A stretch of 64,000 nucleotides of DNA from NCBI RefSeq assembly GCF_022763245.1, contig NZ_JALEGV010000014.1, positions 124,001-188,000 of the forward strand. The letters are read 5' to 3'. The notes below the pieces were generated by a model that saw nothing but the letters and a program-made list of their open reading frames with translations, was not told the origin of the DNA and searched no databases. This document shows positions 26,287 to 34,946 of the stretch, piece by piece. The position numbers and the translations under genes are program-made. This stretch comes from Oricola sp. Its GTDB lineage: Bacteria > Pseudomonadota > Alphaproteobacteria > Rhizobiales > Rhizobiaceae. Positions within the stretch are counted from its first letter, which is position 1; each line of letters starts with the position of its first letter.

Positions 26287-27199
26287 TTTCGTCGCGCTGC
26301 TCGCGACCTGGTGCATCGCCACATTGCGCAGCGCCACCCCGCTGATCTTCGCCACACTGGGAGAAACGCTCACGCAACGGGTCGGCGTCATCAATCTCGG
26401 GATCGAGGGCGAGATGCTGACCGGCGCCTGTGTGGGCTTCACCGTCGGCGTCGCCACCGGCAATCCGTGGCTCGGGCTTCTCGCCGGCGCGCTTGCCGGC
26501 GGCGCCCTGTCGCTCCTCCATGCCGGACTTGTCCTCGGCGCGGGCGCCAACCAGATCGGATCGGGCCTCGCGGTCTGGATGATCGCGCTCGGCGGCACGT
26601 CCTTTTTCGGCCGCGCGCTGGTCGGCAAGCAGGTGACGCCGCTTGCGGACCTCGGTTCGCCGCTGACCGACGGTATCCCTTTCATCGGCACGGTCATGGC
26701 GCAGGCGACGATGGCCGTCCCGCTCGCGATTCTCGCGACGTGTTTCGCGGCATGGTGGCTGGCGCAGACCCGTCCGGGTCTCAAATGGAAGGCCGTCGGC
26801 GAATCGGCGCGGATTGCAGGGGAGAACGGCATTCGGGCGACACGCGTGCGGGTCACGGCGATCGTCGTTGGGGGCCTGCTTGCCGGTTTCGGCGGCGCGG
26901 TGTTGTCCGTGGATTACACGCAGACCTGGGCGCAGGAGATGACCAAGGGACGCGGGCTGGTGGCCGTCGGCCTCGTCATCGTCGCGCGCTGGAAGCCGGC
27001 GCTCGTCTTGCCGGTCTGCCTGCTGTTCGGTCTGGCCGAGGTCTCCGTCCTTCGCATCCAGTCGGCCGGCTACGCCTTCTCGCCGCATCTGCTCGGCACG
27101 TTTCCCTATCTCGTCGTGCTTGTCGTGCTCGTGTCGAGCCACGTCTTCGCCCGCCGCGCTTCTGCCATGCCGGCCGATCTCAAGGCGGTGTTCGCGTGA
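26276..27199 (+). CDS. ABC importer permease, nucleoside/BMP type (second system, second)
   Basis: 307-residue membrane permease, NupQ-like. RSATPLIFATLGETLTQRVGVINLG mirrors the corresponding phrase in the other BMP system, and KGRGLVAVGLVIVARWKP is the usual late signature. The start is GTG at 26276, overlapping the previous gene by 11 bases, with GGAGG upstream. Last gene of the operon; it ends nine bases from the convergent LysR gene stop. Confidence 0.86.
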   Translation: MTADFVALLATWCIATLRSATPLIFATLGETLTQRVGVINLGIEGEMLTGACVGFTVGVATGNPWLGLLAGALAGGALSLLHAGLVLGAGANQIGSGLAVWMIALGGTSFFGRALVGKQVTPLADLGSPLTDGIPFIGTVMAQATMAVPLAILATCFAAWWLAQTRPGLKWKAVGESARIAGENGIRATRVRVTAIVVGGLLAGFGGAVLSVDYTQTWAQEMTKGRGLVAVGLVIVARWKPALVLPVCLLFGLAEVSVLRIQSAGYAFSPHLLGTFPYLVVLVVLVSSHVFARRASAMPADLKAVFA

Positions 27200-27208
27200 C
27201 CGGGCCGG

Positions 27209-28159
27209 TCACGCCCCCCAGACGACGGCGCGTTCATGGCGTTTGATCAGGTGGCTGAGATCGGCGAAGGAACGCACGATATGGCCGGCGAACTTATCCA
27301 CCGCGGGCAAGCGGGGCGCCGCCGAAAGCCGCAGCAGGCCGAGCGCCCGGTCGGGATGGGGAACCTTGATCGGTAGCGCGGTGATGTGGCGGTCCTTGCG
27401 GAAGGCGAACACCACGCCGTGGGGCAGCACGGTCAGCGCGTCGGTCGCCGCCATGTAGTTGAGGACGCTCGCGAGCGAGCCGCCCGAAAAGCGAATTTTC
27501 ACCTCGGTAGCGCCCAGCGAATGCAGGATCGAGCGAAGATCGGCGTGCAGCGGACTGCCCGGCGGCGGCGCGATCCAGGGGTATTCCAGAAGATCGGTCG
27601 TCTTGAGCTTCCGCTTCAAGAGGAGCGGGTGCGTGGCGCGGCAGGCCACCACGTTGCGCCCGGGCAGGATTTCCTCGAACTGCAGGCCCGAGCCTTCGTC
27701 CAGGATGTCGATCGGGCAGACGGCGAGGTCGATGCGATCCGCCTCCAGCGCCGCGCGCAGGTCGGGCAGATAGCCGTAGGATTGCTGGAAGCGGATGTCG
27801 GGAAACGCGTTTTGAAAGCTGGCGATCATCGGCGAGATGAGCGCGTCCATGAAGAAGGGCACGCCGCCGAGCCGCACGAGGCCGCTCGTGCCGCCCCGGA
27901 AATTGTCGATCGCCTCGGATGCCGCGCGCGAGGCCGACAGGATGATCTGGCCGTGTTCCGCCAGCGTCCGGCCGAGCGGCGTCGGCACGAGGGGGCGCTT
28001 GCCGCGCACGAAGAGCGGTTCGCCGAGGCGCTTCTCCATCAGGCTCAAGGTGCGCGACACGGCGGGCTGGGACACGCCGAGCATGGCGGCGGCCTCGGTG
28101 ACGCCGCCGGCCTGCACGACCGCCGCGAGTTGAACGAGATGCCTTTCATCGAGCTTCAT
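27209..28159 (-). CDS. LysR-family regulator of the aromatic operon
   Basis: 316-residue LysR-type regulator. The N-terminal helix-turn-helix is MLGVSQPAVSRTLSLMEKRLGEPLFVR (split at residues 25-51), followed by a linker helix and a two-lobed effector domain. Divergent from the dioxygenase at 28259 with a 99-base gap holding a dyad, the usual layout for an activator of a ring-cleavage operon; the inducer would be a pathway intermediate such as a muconate-type or maleylacetate-type acid. That inducer is inferred from the family. Confidence 0.88.
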   Translation of the reverse strand: MKLDERHLVQLAAVVQAGGVTEAAAMLGVSQPAVSRTLSLMEKRLGEPLFVRGKRPLVPTPLGRTLAEHGQIILSASRAASEAIDNFRGGTSGLVRLGGVPFFMDALISPMIASFQNAFPDIRFQQSYGYLPDLRAALEADRIDLAVCPIDILDEGSGLQFEEILPGRNVVACRATHPLLLKRKLKTTDLLEYPWIAPPPGSPLHADLRSILHSLGATEVKIRFSGGSLASVLNYMAATDALTVLPHGVVFAFRKDRHITALPIKVPHPDRALGLLRLSAAPRLPAVDKFAGHIVRSFADLSHLIKRHERAVVWGA

Positions 28160-28165
28160 AACAAA

Positions 28166-28193
28166 ATGATATATTAAATCGTGGAGAAATCAT
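28166..28193. promoter_or_regulatory. Candidate LysR operator between divergent genes
   Basis: AT-rich dyad ATGAT-N18-ATCAT in the 99-base gap between the LysR gene and the dioxygenase. The direct element AAATC also repeats inside it. It lies a few bases from the LysR start codon and about 65-90 bases before the dioxygenase ATG, consistent with a LysR binding site at the activation position. Inferred from position and symmetry. Confidence 0.4.
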
Positions 28194-28258
28194 ATCTGGC
28201 ACAGCGCGGCATATTACTCTCGATCGCATTGGAGGAACGGTGACGATCGGGAGGCAGC

Positions 28259-29137
28259 ATGTCATCGGTGCCGGAGGGCGTTGATTTCAACGAGGCGACA
28301 GCGCCGGCGATTGTCGCCGGGCGCCTGAAGGCGGCGCGCGACGCCCGGTTGTCGGAAGCGATGACCGGGATCGTCAGGCACCTCCACGCCGTCGTCGCCG
28401 AACTGCGCCCGAGCCGCGACGAGCTGCGGGCGGTCGTCTCCTTCCTCACGGATGTCGGACATGCCTGCGACGACCATCGGCAGGAATGGGTTCTCCTGTT
28501 CGACCTTCTCGGCGTCTCCGCTCTCGTGGAAGAAATCAACACGGTCCGGCCGGACCGGGCGACGCGCAACACCGTGCGTGGTCCGTTCTACCGGTCGGAC
28601 GCGCCCCGGCTGCCGCTCGGCGCGTCGATCTCGCTGGACGGCAGGGGCGAGCCGCTGACCGTAAAGGGCAGGGTGGTCGATCTCGACGGCACGCCGGTCG
28701 CCCGGGCGACGGTCGAGACGTGGCAGGCCAATGCGCAGGGGCTGTTTGAAAACCAGCAGCCCGACCTGCAGCCGGAGTTCAATCTGCGCGGCGTGTTCAC
28801 CACCGACGACGATGGCGAATTCTGGTATGGCAGCGTGAAGCCGAGCGGCTACGGCGTGCCGTGCGACGGGCCTGTCGGCGAATTGCTCACGCAGCTCGGC
28901 TACCCGCTGGGGCGGCCGGCGCATCTGCATTTCCAGATCTCGGCGCCCGGGTTCCAGACCATCACCACGCAGGTCTTCGACGGGGACGATCCGCTGCTCG
29001 GGGAGGACGCGATCCTGGGGGTGCGCCCGGATCTCATCGGGAATTTCCGCGAAGCGGAGGGACAGGAGGGCGGTCGCCAGTGGGCGCTCGATTTCACCTT
29101 CGTCATGGCGCGGGCGCGTCGCGAGGTGCGGTCATGA
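28259..29137 (+). CDS. Intradiol ring-cleavage dioxygenase homologue with Tyr-to-Phe iron-ligand change
   Basis: 292 residues: an N-terminal dimerisation domain (about 25-100) and a C-terminal catalytic domain, as in catechol/hydroxyquinol 1,2-dioxygenases. Three of four iron ligands are present: Tyr198 (SGYGVPCDGP) and His222/His224 (RPAHLHF). The fourth, Tyr164 of Acinetobacter catechol 1,2-dioxygenase (in GFY), is Phe163 here (GLFENQ, codon TTT). The paralogue at 36704 keeps this Tyr, with the same 35-residue spacing. The enzyme may be impaired, have altered chemistry, or serve another role. First gene of the operon; GGGAGG lies before the ATG. Confidence 0.85.
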   Translation: MSSVPEGVDFNEATAPAIVAGRLKAARDARLSEAMTGIVRHLHAVVAELRPSRDELRAVVSFLTDVGHACDDHRQEWVLLFDLLGVSALVEEINTVRPDRATRNTVRGPFYRSDAPRLPLGASISLDGRGEPLTVKGRVVDLDGTPVARATVETWQANAQGLFENQQPDLQPEFNLRGVFTTDDDGEFWYGSVKPSGYGVPCDGPVGELLTQLGYPLGRPAHLHFQISAPGFQTITTQVFDGDDPLLGEDAILGVRPDLIGNFREAEGQEGGRQWALDFTFVMARARREVRS

Positions 29138-30201
29138 AGCTCGCCGATTCCTTTGTGTTCCCGGGCATCCCGGCGCGTGTCGTCTTCGGCTTTGGCACGA
29201 TGGCGCAGACAGGGGTTGAAGTCGAGCGGCTGGGCCGCAGCCGCGCGCTCGTTTTGTCGACGCCGCAGCAGGAGGCCCAGGCGCGCGCGCTCTCCGACGA
29301 TCTCGGCGGGGCAAGTGCCGGGGTGTTCGCTGGAGCGGCGATGCACACGCCGACTGACGTGACCGAAAAGGCCCTGCAGGCGTTTGCGGACGCCCGGGCC
29401 GATTGCGTCGTCTCGCTGGGGGGCGGCTCCACGACCGGGCTCGGCAAGGCGATCGCGACGCGCACTGGCGCCGACCAGGTCGTGATACCGACCACCTATG
29501 CCGGGTCGGAGATGACCGACATTCTGGGAGAGACCGCGCAGGGGCGGAAGGTCACGCGGCGAGACCCGTCGATCCTGCCCGAAACGGTGATCTACGACGT
29601 CGATCTCACCCTGTCGCTGCCCAAGGCGATGACGGTCACGTCCGCGCTCAACTCCGTCGCTCATGCGGCCGAAGCGCTTTATGCGACGGACCGCAATCCG
29701 GTCATGAGCCTGGTGTCGATGGAGGCGGTGCGCGCCTTCAAGGACGCGCTGCCGGTGCTGGTGTGTGATCCGCAAGACCGCGATGCGCGCAAGCTGGCGG
29801 CCTATGGCGCATGGCTGGGCGGCGTCGCGCTCGGCGGCGTCTCGATGGCACTGCATCACAAGATCTGCCACACGCTCGGCGGCGCGTTCAACACGCCGCA
29901 TGCCGACACCCATTCGATCATGCTGCCGCACACGATTGGCTACAATGCGCAGGCCGTGCCGGACCTGCTGGCGCCGCTCGGCGAGATCTTCGGCGCCACG
30001 CCGGGCCGGGGCCTGTTCGCCTTCGCCGAGGCGGTCGGCGCGCCCATGCGGCTGCGCGATCTCGGGCTGACCGAAGACGATCTCGACAAGGCCGCCGGCA
30101 TGGCGGCCGAGCACCCATACGCCAATCCGCGCCCCGTCGAACGGGACGCGATCCGTTCCCTGCTGCAGGACGCCTTCGAGGGACGGTCGCCGCAGGTCTG
30201 A
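29134..30201 (+). CDS. Maleylacetate reductase
   Basis: 355-residue iron-type alcohol dehydrogenase family enzyme that reduces maleylacetate to 3-oxoadipate with NAD(P)H. Nucleotide-binding VSLGGGSTTGLGKAIA, then VIPTTYAGSEMTDI, a region characteristic of maleylacetate reductases, and the catalytic-region histidines in HHKICHTLGGAFNTPHADTHS. Overlaps the dioxygenase gene by four bases (ATGA), which couples ring cleavage to the next step of the hydroxyquinol pathway. Confidence 0.9.
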   Translation: MKLADSFVFPGIPARVVFGFGTMAQTGVEVERLGRSRALVLSTPQQEAQARALSDDLGGASAGVFAGAAMHTPTDVTEKALQAFADARADCVVSLGGGSTTGLGKAIATRTGADQVVIPTTYAGSEMTDILGETAQGRKVTRRDPSILPETVIYDVDLTLSLPKAMTVTSALNSVAHAAEALYATDRNPVMSLVSMEAVRAFKDALPVLVCDPQDRDARKLAAYGAWLGGVALGGVSMALHHKICHTLGGAFNTPHADTHSIMLPHTIGYNAQAVPDLLAPLGEIFGATPGRGLFAFAEAVGAPMRLRDLGLTEDDLDKAAGMAAEHPYANPRPVERDAIRSLLQDAFEGRSPQV

Positions 30202-30231
30202 TTTCACCGCATCGTAAGGGAGGAACCAACG

Positions 30232-31512
30232 ATGATTACACGACGCAGACTTCTGAAGAACGCCGCTGCGACCGGCGTGGTCGCCAGCGCTCCGGGGCTC
30301 GCGATGCCGGCGATCGCCCAGAACGCCAAAATCAAGCTGGGCTATGTCAGCCCGCAGACAGGCCCGCTTGCCGGTTTCGCGGAGGCCGACAATTACATCG
30401 TTTCGGGTTTCCTGGAGACGACCAAGGCGCTGGGTCTCGATTTCGAGGTGATCGTCAAGGACAGCCAGTCCAACCCCAACCGTGCGGCCGAAGTGGCGAG
30501 CGAACTGATCGTCGATGACGAGGTCAATCTCGTCATGGTCGCCTCGACGCCGGAGACGACCAATCCGGTCGCCACGACCTGCGAGGCCGAGGAAGTCCCC
30601 TGCCTGTCAACCGTCGCGCCTTGGCAGCCCTGGTTCATCGGCCAGCAGGGCAACCCCGGCGACCCGGGAAGCTGGCAGCCCTTCGACTACGCCTATCATT
30701 TCTTCTGGGGCCTGGAGGACGTCATCGCCGTCTTCACCAACATGTGGGGCCAGCTGGACACAAACAAGCAGGTCGGCGGGCTGTTTCCCAATGACGGCGA
30801 CGGCAATGCTTGGGGCGACGCCAATGTCGGCTTCCCGCCCGTGCTCGACCAACTCGGCTACGGGCTCACCGATCCGGGCCGCTACCAGAACCTGACCGAC
30901 GACTTCTCCGCGCAGATCAACGCCTTCAAGGCGGCCAATGCCGAGATCGTCACCGGCGTCATGATCCCGCCGGACTTCACCACCTTCTGGACCCAGGCCA
31001 AGCAGCAGGGCTTCACGCCGAAGATCGCCTCGATCGGCAAGGCGCTGCTGTTTCCCTCCGCCGTCGAGTCCGTCGGCGACAAGGGCCACAACCTGTCGTC
31101 GGAAGTCTGGTGGTCGCCCAGCCACCCGTTCAAATCGTCGCTCACCGGCGCGAGCGCGCAGGAATTCGCCGACGACTTCACCGCGAAGACCGGCCGTCCC
31201 TGGACGCAGCCGATCGGTTTCGTGCACGCGCTGTTCGAGGTCGCTGTCGACGTTATGAAACGGGTCCCGGACGCCGCCGACGCCGACGCCGTAGCGGAGG
31301 CCATCGGTGCGACCAAACTCGACACGCTTGTCGGGCCGCTGGAATGGGGGACGGACGCACTGCCGCCCTTCGCCTCGAAGAACATCGCCAAGACGCCGCT
31401 CGTCGGCGGCCAGTGGCGGCTGAAGGACGGTGGCGGTTACGACCTGGTCATCGTGGAAAACACCACGCAACCGGAAATTCCGACCGGCGGCGTGATGGAA
31501 CCGATCGCCTGA
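30232..31512 (+). CDS. ABC substrate-binding protein, branched-chain amino acid/aromatic acid type, Tat-exported
   Basis: 426-residue periplasmic binding protein of the Leu/Ile/Val-binding (Peripla_BP_6) family. Twin-arginine signal MITRRRLLKNAAATG with likely cleavage after AIAQ (about residue 33). LGYVSPQTGPLAGFAEADNY is the family N-terminal signature. Located inside an aromatic-degradation operon between reductase and Liv-type importer genes, so it more likely binds an aromatic acid or phenol than an amino acid. AGGGAGG lies before the ATG. Confidence 0.88.
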   Translation: MITRRRLLKNAAATGVVASAPGLAMPAIAQNAKIKLGYVSPQTGPLAGFAEADNYIVSGFLETTKALGLDFEVIVKDSQSNPNRAAEVASELIVDDEVNLVMVASTPETTNPVATTCEAEEVPCLSTVAPWQPWFIGQQGNPGDPGSWQPFDYAYHFFWGLEDVIAVFTNMWGQLDTNKQVGGLFPNDGDGNAWGDANVGFPPVLDQLGYGLTDPGRYQNLTDDFSAQINAFKAANAEIVTGVMIPPDFTTFWTQAKQQGFTPKIASIGKALLFPSAVESVGDKGHNLSSEVWWSPSHPFKSSLTGASAQEFADDFTAKTGRPWTQPIGFVHALFEVAVDVMKRVPDAADADAVAEAIGATKLDTLVGPLEWGTDALPPFASKNIAKTPLVGGQWRLKDGGGYDLVIVENTTQPEIPTGGVMEPIA

Positions 31513-31569
31513 CACGAACCGGGGAGGGGCTGGTCGCGGCCTCTTCCCATCCTTGCTTCACGGGACATC

Positions 31570-32289
31570 ATGCCGATCCTCTCGCTTTCAAACGTCACGA
31601 AATCCTTCGGTGCGCTCAAGGTCGCGCAGGCGATTTCGTTCGACCTTGAGCAAGGCGAGGCGCTGGGCATCATCGGCCCGAACGGCGCCGGCAAGTCGAC
31701 GCTGTTCAACCTGATTACCGGCAATATCGCGGTCGATTCGGGGCGGATCGACCTGGAAGGCCGCGACATCACGCGGATGTCGGCCGAAAAGCGCTGCCTC
31801 ATGGGGCTGGGTCGTTCGTTCCAGATCCCGCAACCCTTCGAGAAGCTCACCGTCTTCGAGAATCTCGTCGTGGCAGGCGCGTTCGGCTCGCGGGTCGCCG
31901 AGGATCATGTCACGGAAGCCTGCGCCGAGATCCTGGTCGATACGGGGCTGATCCATCGCGCCAACGACCTGGCCGGCAGCCTGACGCTCCTGCAGCGCAA
32001 GCGGCTGGAACTGGCGCGGGCGCTTGCCACCAATCCGAAGGTTCTGCTGCTCGATGAGATCGCCGGCGGCCTGACCGAGGCCGAGTGCCAATCGCTGGTC
32101 GAGACCATTCGCGCCATCCATGCGCGCGGCGTCTCGATCATCTGGATCGAGCATGTGCTCCACGCGCTCAATTCCGTCGTGTCCCGGCTGCTGGTCCTCG
32201 ATTTCGGCAAGGTGATCGGGCTCGGCGATCCCGAAGCGATCATTGCGTCGCGCGAAGTCCGGGAAATCTATCTGGGGATCGAGATCTGA
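31570..32289 (+). CDS. LivG-type ABC importer ATPase
   Basis: 239-residue ATPase. Walker A GPNGAGKST, Q-loop region GLGRSFQIPQPF, Walker B VLLLDEIAGGLTEAE and switch His in WIEHVLHAL. The signature reads SLTLLQRKRLE rather than LSGGQ, a variation common among LivG proteins. Shares a base with the LivF start (TGATG). Confidence 0.9.
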   Translation: MPILSLSNVTKSFGALKVAQAISFDLEQGEALGIIGPNGAGKSTLFNLITGNIAVDSGRIDLEGRDITRMSAEKRCLMGLGRSFQIPQPFEKLTVFENLVVAGAFGSRVAEDHVTEACAEILVDTGLIHRANDLAGSLTLLQRKRLELARALATNPKVLLLDEIAGGLTEAECQSLVETIRAIHARGVSIIWIEHVLHALNSVVSRLLVLDFGKVIGLGDPEAIIASREVREIYLGIEI

Positions 32290-32993
32290 TGGCGTTCCTG
32301 GAGACCCGCGCCCTGACCGCGTTTTACGGCGACTTCCAGGCGCTGTTCGGCGTCGATATCGCGCTAGAGGCGGGAGAGACGATCGCCATCATCGGCGCCA
32401 ACGGCGCAGGCAAGACCACGCTGCTCCGCTCGATCACCGGCATCCTGACAAATGAACCGGGTCAGGTCGTGTTCGAGGGCGCCGCGATCGGCGCCGCGAG
32501 GCCGCCCGACATCCTGGCCCACGGCATCGCGATGGTTCCGGAGGGGCGCAGGCTGTTTCCGTCGCTCACAGTCGAGGAGAACCTGCTGATCGGCAATTAC
32601 GGCCGCAAGGTTGCCGGCATCTGGTCCCTCGACAGCATCTACGCCCTGTTTCCCGTCCTCAAGGAAAGGCGCCACAGCCCGGCGACCGCCTTGTCGGGCG
32701 GCCAGCAGCAGATGGTCGCGATCGGGCGGGCGCTGATGTCCAACCCGCGCGTGCTTCTGTGCGACGAGATCAGCCTCGGCCTCGCGCCGGTCGTCATTCG
32801 CGACATCTATGCGGCCTTCCCGCGCATCCAGCAGTCCGGCGCCTCCATCGTCGTCGTGGAGCAGGACATCGGACAGGCCCTGAAGGTGGCCAATCGCGTC
32901 TATTGCATGATGGAAGGCCGGGTCACGCTTTCCGGAACGCCCGCCGACCTGTCGCGCGAGGCCATCCACAACGCCTATTTCGGGACCGCATGA
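32289..32993 (+). CDS. LivF-type ABC importer ATPase
   Basis: 234-residue ATPase with Walker A GANGAGKTT, signature LSGGQQQMVAIGRA and Walker B VLLCDEISLGLAP. Forms a heterodimer with the LivG-type ATPase to drive permeases 32995-33855 and 33861-34946. The start ATG overlaps the LivG stop (TGATG), so the two are translationally coupled. Confidence 0.9.
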   Translation: MAFLETRALTAFYGDFQALFGVDIALEAGETIAIIGANGAGKTTLLRSITGILTNEPGQVVFEGAAIGAARPPDILAHGIAMVPEGRRLFPSLTVEENLLIGNYGRKVAGIWSLDSIYALFPVLKERRHSPATALSGGQQQMVAIGRALMSNPRVLLCDEISLGLAPVVIRDIYAAFPRIQQSGASIVVVEQDIGQALKVANRVYCMMEGRVTLSGTPADLSREAIHNAYFGTA

Positions 32994-32994
32994 G

Positions 32995-33855
32995 ATGATC
33001 TGGGTCGACACCATCGTGCAGGGCATATTGCTTGGCGGGCTCTACGCGCTTTTCGCGGCCGGTCTCAGCCTCGTCTTCGGCATCATGCGTCTTGTCAATC
33101 TCGCCCATGGCGACCTCATCGTCCTCGGCGCCTTCCTGATCCTGACGCTGGTCACCGCGCTCGGGCTCAATCCGCTCCTTGCCGCGCTGGTGGCTATCCC
33201 GCTGATGTTCGTGCTCGGCTGGGGCCTGCAACTGGTGGTCCTCAACCGGACGCTGGGCGACGACATCCTGCCGCCGCTTCTTGTCACATTCGGCCTGTCG
33301 ATCGTGATCCAGAACGGCCTGCTGCAGGGGTTTTCGGCCGACAGCCAGCGCATTTCGGCGGGCGCGCTCGAAACCGCTTCGATCGCGCTCGGGCCAATCT
33401 CCGTCGGCGTGATGCCGCTGCTGACCTTCCTGTCTGCGGTCGCGGTGATTGTCGGCCTCAACCAGCTTTTCTACCGCACCGCGCTCGGCCGCGCCTTCCG
33501 CGCGACATCCGACGACCCGGTGACCGCCGGGCTGATGGGGATCGAGCCCAACCGCATCTTCGCCATGGCCACGGGCATCGCCTTCGTCGTCGTGACGATC
33601 GCCGCGCTCTATCTTGGCACCCGCGCGAATTTCGATCCCACCATCGGGCCGGCCCGGCTGATCTACGCGTTCGAAGCGGTGATCATCGGCGGGCTCGGCT
33701 CGCTGTGGGGGACGCTGGCCGGCGGCGTGATCATCGGTGTCGCGCAAACCCTCGGTGCCGCCATCAATCCCGAATGGCAGATCCTGGCGGGCCACGTCGC
33801 GTTCCTTGTCGTGCTTGCGTTTCGCCCGCGCGGTCTCTTTGCGAAGGGAGGCTGA
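32995..33855 (+). CDS. LivH-type ABC importer permease
   Basis: 286-residue inner-membrane permease, about eight hydrophobic segments. Begins with the family pattern GILLGGLYALFAAGLSLVFG and IMRLVNLAHGDLIVLGAF; EAVIIGGLGSLWGTLAGGV is the C-terminal signature. Separated from LivF by a single base. Confidence 0.9.
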   Translation: MIWVDTIVQGILLGGLYALFAAGLSLVFGIMRLVNLAHGDLIVLGAFLILTLVTALGLNPLLAALVAIPLMFVLGWGLQLVVLNRTLGDDILPPLLVTFGLSIVIQNGLLQGFSADSQRISAGALETASIALGPISVGVMPLLTFLSAVAVIVGLNQLFYRTALGRAFRATSDDPVTAGLMGIEPNRIFAMATGIAFVVVTIAALYLGTRANFDPTIGPARLIYAFEAVIIGGLGSLWGTLAGGVIIGVAQTLGAAINPEWQILAGHVAFLVVLAFRPRGLFAKGG

Positions 33856-33860
33856 GGGCC

Positions 33861-34946
33861 ATGAGCAAGCCTGCGCAGAAATGGGCGGTCCAGACCCGGA
33901 CGACGGCTTCGACCGTCTTCGCCGTGATCGCGGTCCTGGCCGTCGTCGCGGCGTTCGCTGCGCCGTTTTTCGTCTCGCGTAGCGTGATCCAGGACCTGTT
34001 CTTCATCCTGACCATGCTCGTGCTGGCGCAGAACTGGAACCTGCTCGCCGGCTTCGCGGGTCTGGTGTCGGTCGGACAGCAGGCCTTCGTCGGCGCGGGC
34101 GCCTATGCGATGTTCGCGCTCGTGATCCTCGCCGGGTTCGATCCGATCATGGCGCTGCCCGTCGCCGGGATCTTCGCCGCCCTGCTTGCCGTTCCGACGG
34201 CCTTCTTCGTGTTCCGTCTCGACGGCGCCTATTTCGCCATCGGCACGTGGGTGATCGCGGAAGTCTTCCGGCTGGTTTTTGCGCAGTGGAAGGTGCTGGG
34301 CGGCGGAACCGGCACGTCCCTGCCGCGCGGCACCACCCACGAGATGGTCGGCGTGCCCCTCGTCAAGGAGTTGTTCGACGTCAAGTCGTCGGCCGCTGCC
34401 GACATCGTCACCTACTGGCTGGCTCTCGGTCTCGCATTGGCGACGGTCGGCTTCATCTACTGGCTCCTGCGTTCCAAGCGGGGCATCGGCCTCGCTTCGG
34501 TGCGCGACAATCTCCAGGCGGCGCGCTCGGTCGGGGTGGACGCGTCCCGGCTCAAGATGATCGTCTATGTCGCGACCGCCTTCGGCACCGGCATGCTCGG
34601 CGCACTGGTCTATGTCCAGACGGCGCGCATTTCGCCCGACGCCGCGTTTTCGGTTACCGACTGGACGGCCTATGTCATCTTCATCGTGGTCATCGGCGGT
34701 ATCGGAACGCTCGAAGGTCCGTTCATCGGCATCCTCGTCTTCTTCATCCTGCAGAACCTGTTTGCTGATTACGGCTCCTGGTACCTGCTCATCCTCGGTC
34801 TCATCGGCATCGTCGTCATGTTGTTCGCGCCCCGCGGCTTGTGGGGCCTGTTCACCGGCAAGACCGGGATCCAGCTCTTTCCAATTCGCCGCCGGCTGAT
34901 CGGCGGACAACTCACCACATCATCACGGGAGGACACTCATGGCTGA
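33861..34946 (+). CDS. LivM-type ABC importer permease
   Basis: 361-residue permease with about ten hydrophobic segments. NWNLLAGFAGLVSVGQQAFVG and the late IGGIGTLEGPFIG are LivM markers. The N-terminus has a 20-residue polar lead (KPAQKWAVQTRTT). The C-terminus extends past the last helix as a polar tail. Overlaps the flavin monooxygenase gene by eight bases, which ties uptake to catabolism. ATG at 33861 chosen since GGGAGG lies upstream. Confidence 0.88.
   Translation: MSKPAQKWAVQTRTTASTVFAVIAVLAVVAAFAAPFFVSRSVIQDLFFILTMLVLAQNWNLLAGFAGLVSVGQQAFVGAGAYAMFALVILAGFDPIMALPVAGIFAALLAVPTAFFVFRLDGAYFAIGTWVIAEVFRLVFAQWKVLGGGTGTSLPRGTTHEMVGVPLVKELFDVKSSAAADIVTYWLALGLALATVGFIYWLLRSKRGIGLASVRDNLQAARSVGVDASRLKMIVYVATAFGTGMLGALVYVQTARISPDAAFSVTDWTAYVIFIVVIGGIGTLEGPFIGILVFFILQNLFADYGSWYLLILGLIGIVVMLFAPRGLWGLFTGKTGIQLFPIRRRLIGGQLTTSSREDTHG

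Noticed and set aside
28195-28216. TGGCACA near the dioxygenase start as a sigma-54 promoter
   Set aside because: The downstream GC falls one base off the required spacing from GG, and the TTGC element is absent.
28259-29137. Decaying pseudogene explanation for the Phe163 dioxygenase
   Set aside because: The frame is intact, all other key residues are kept, and it is translationally coupled to maleylacetate reductase.
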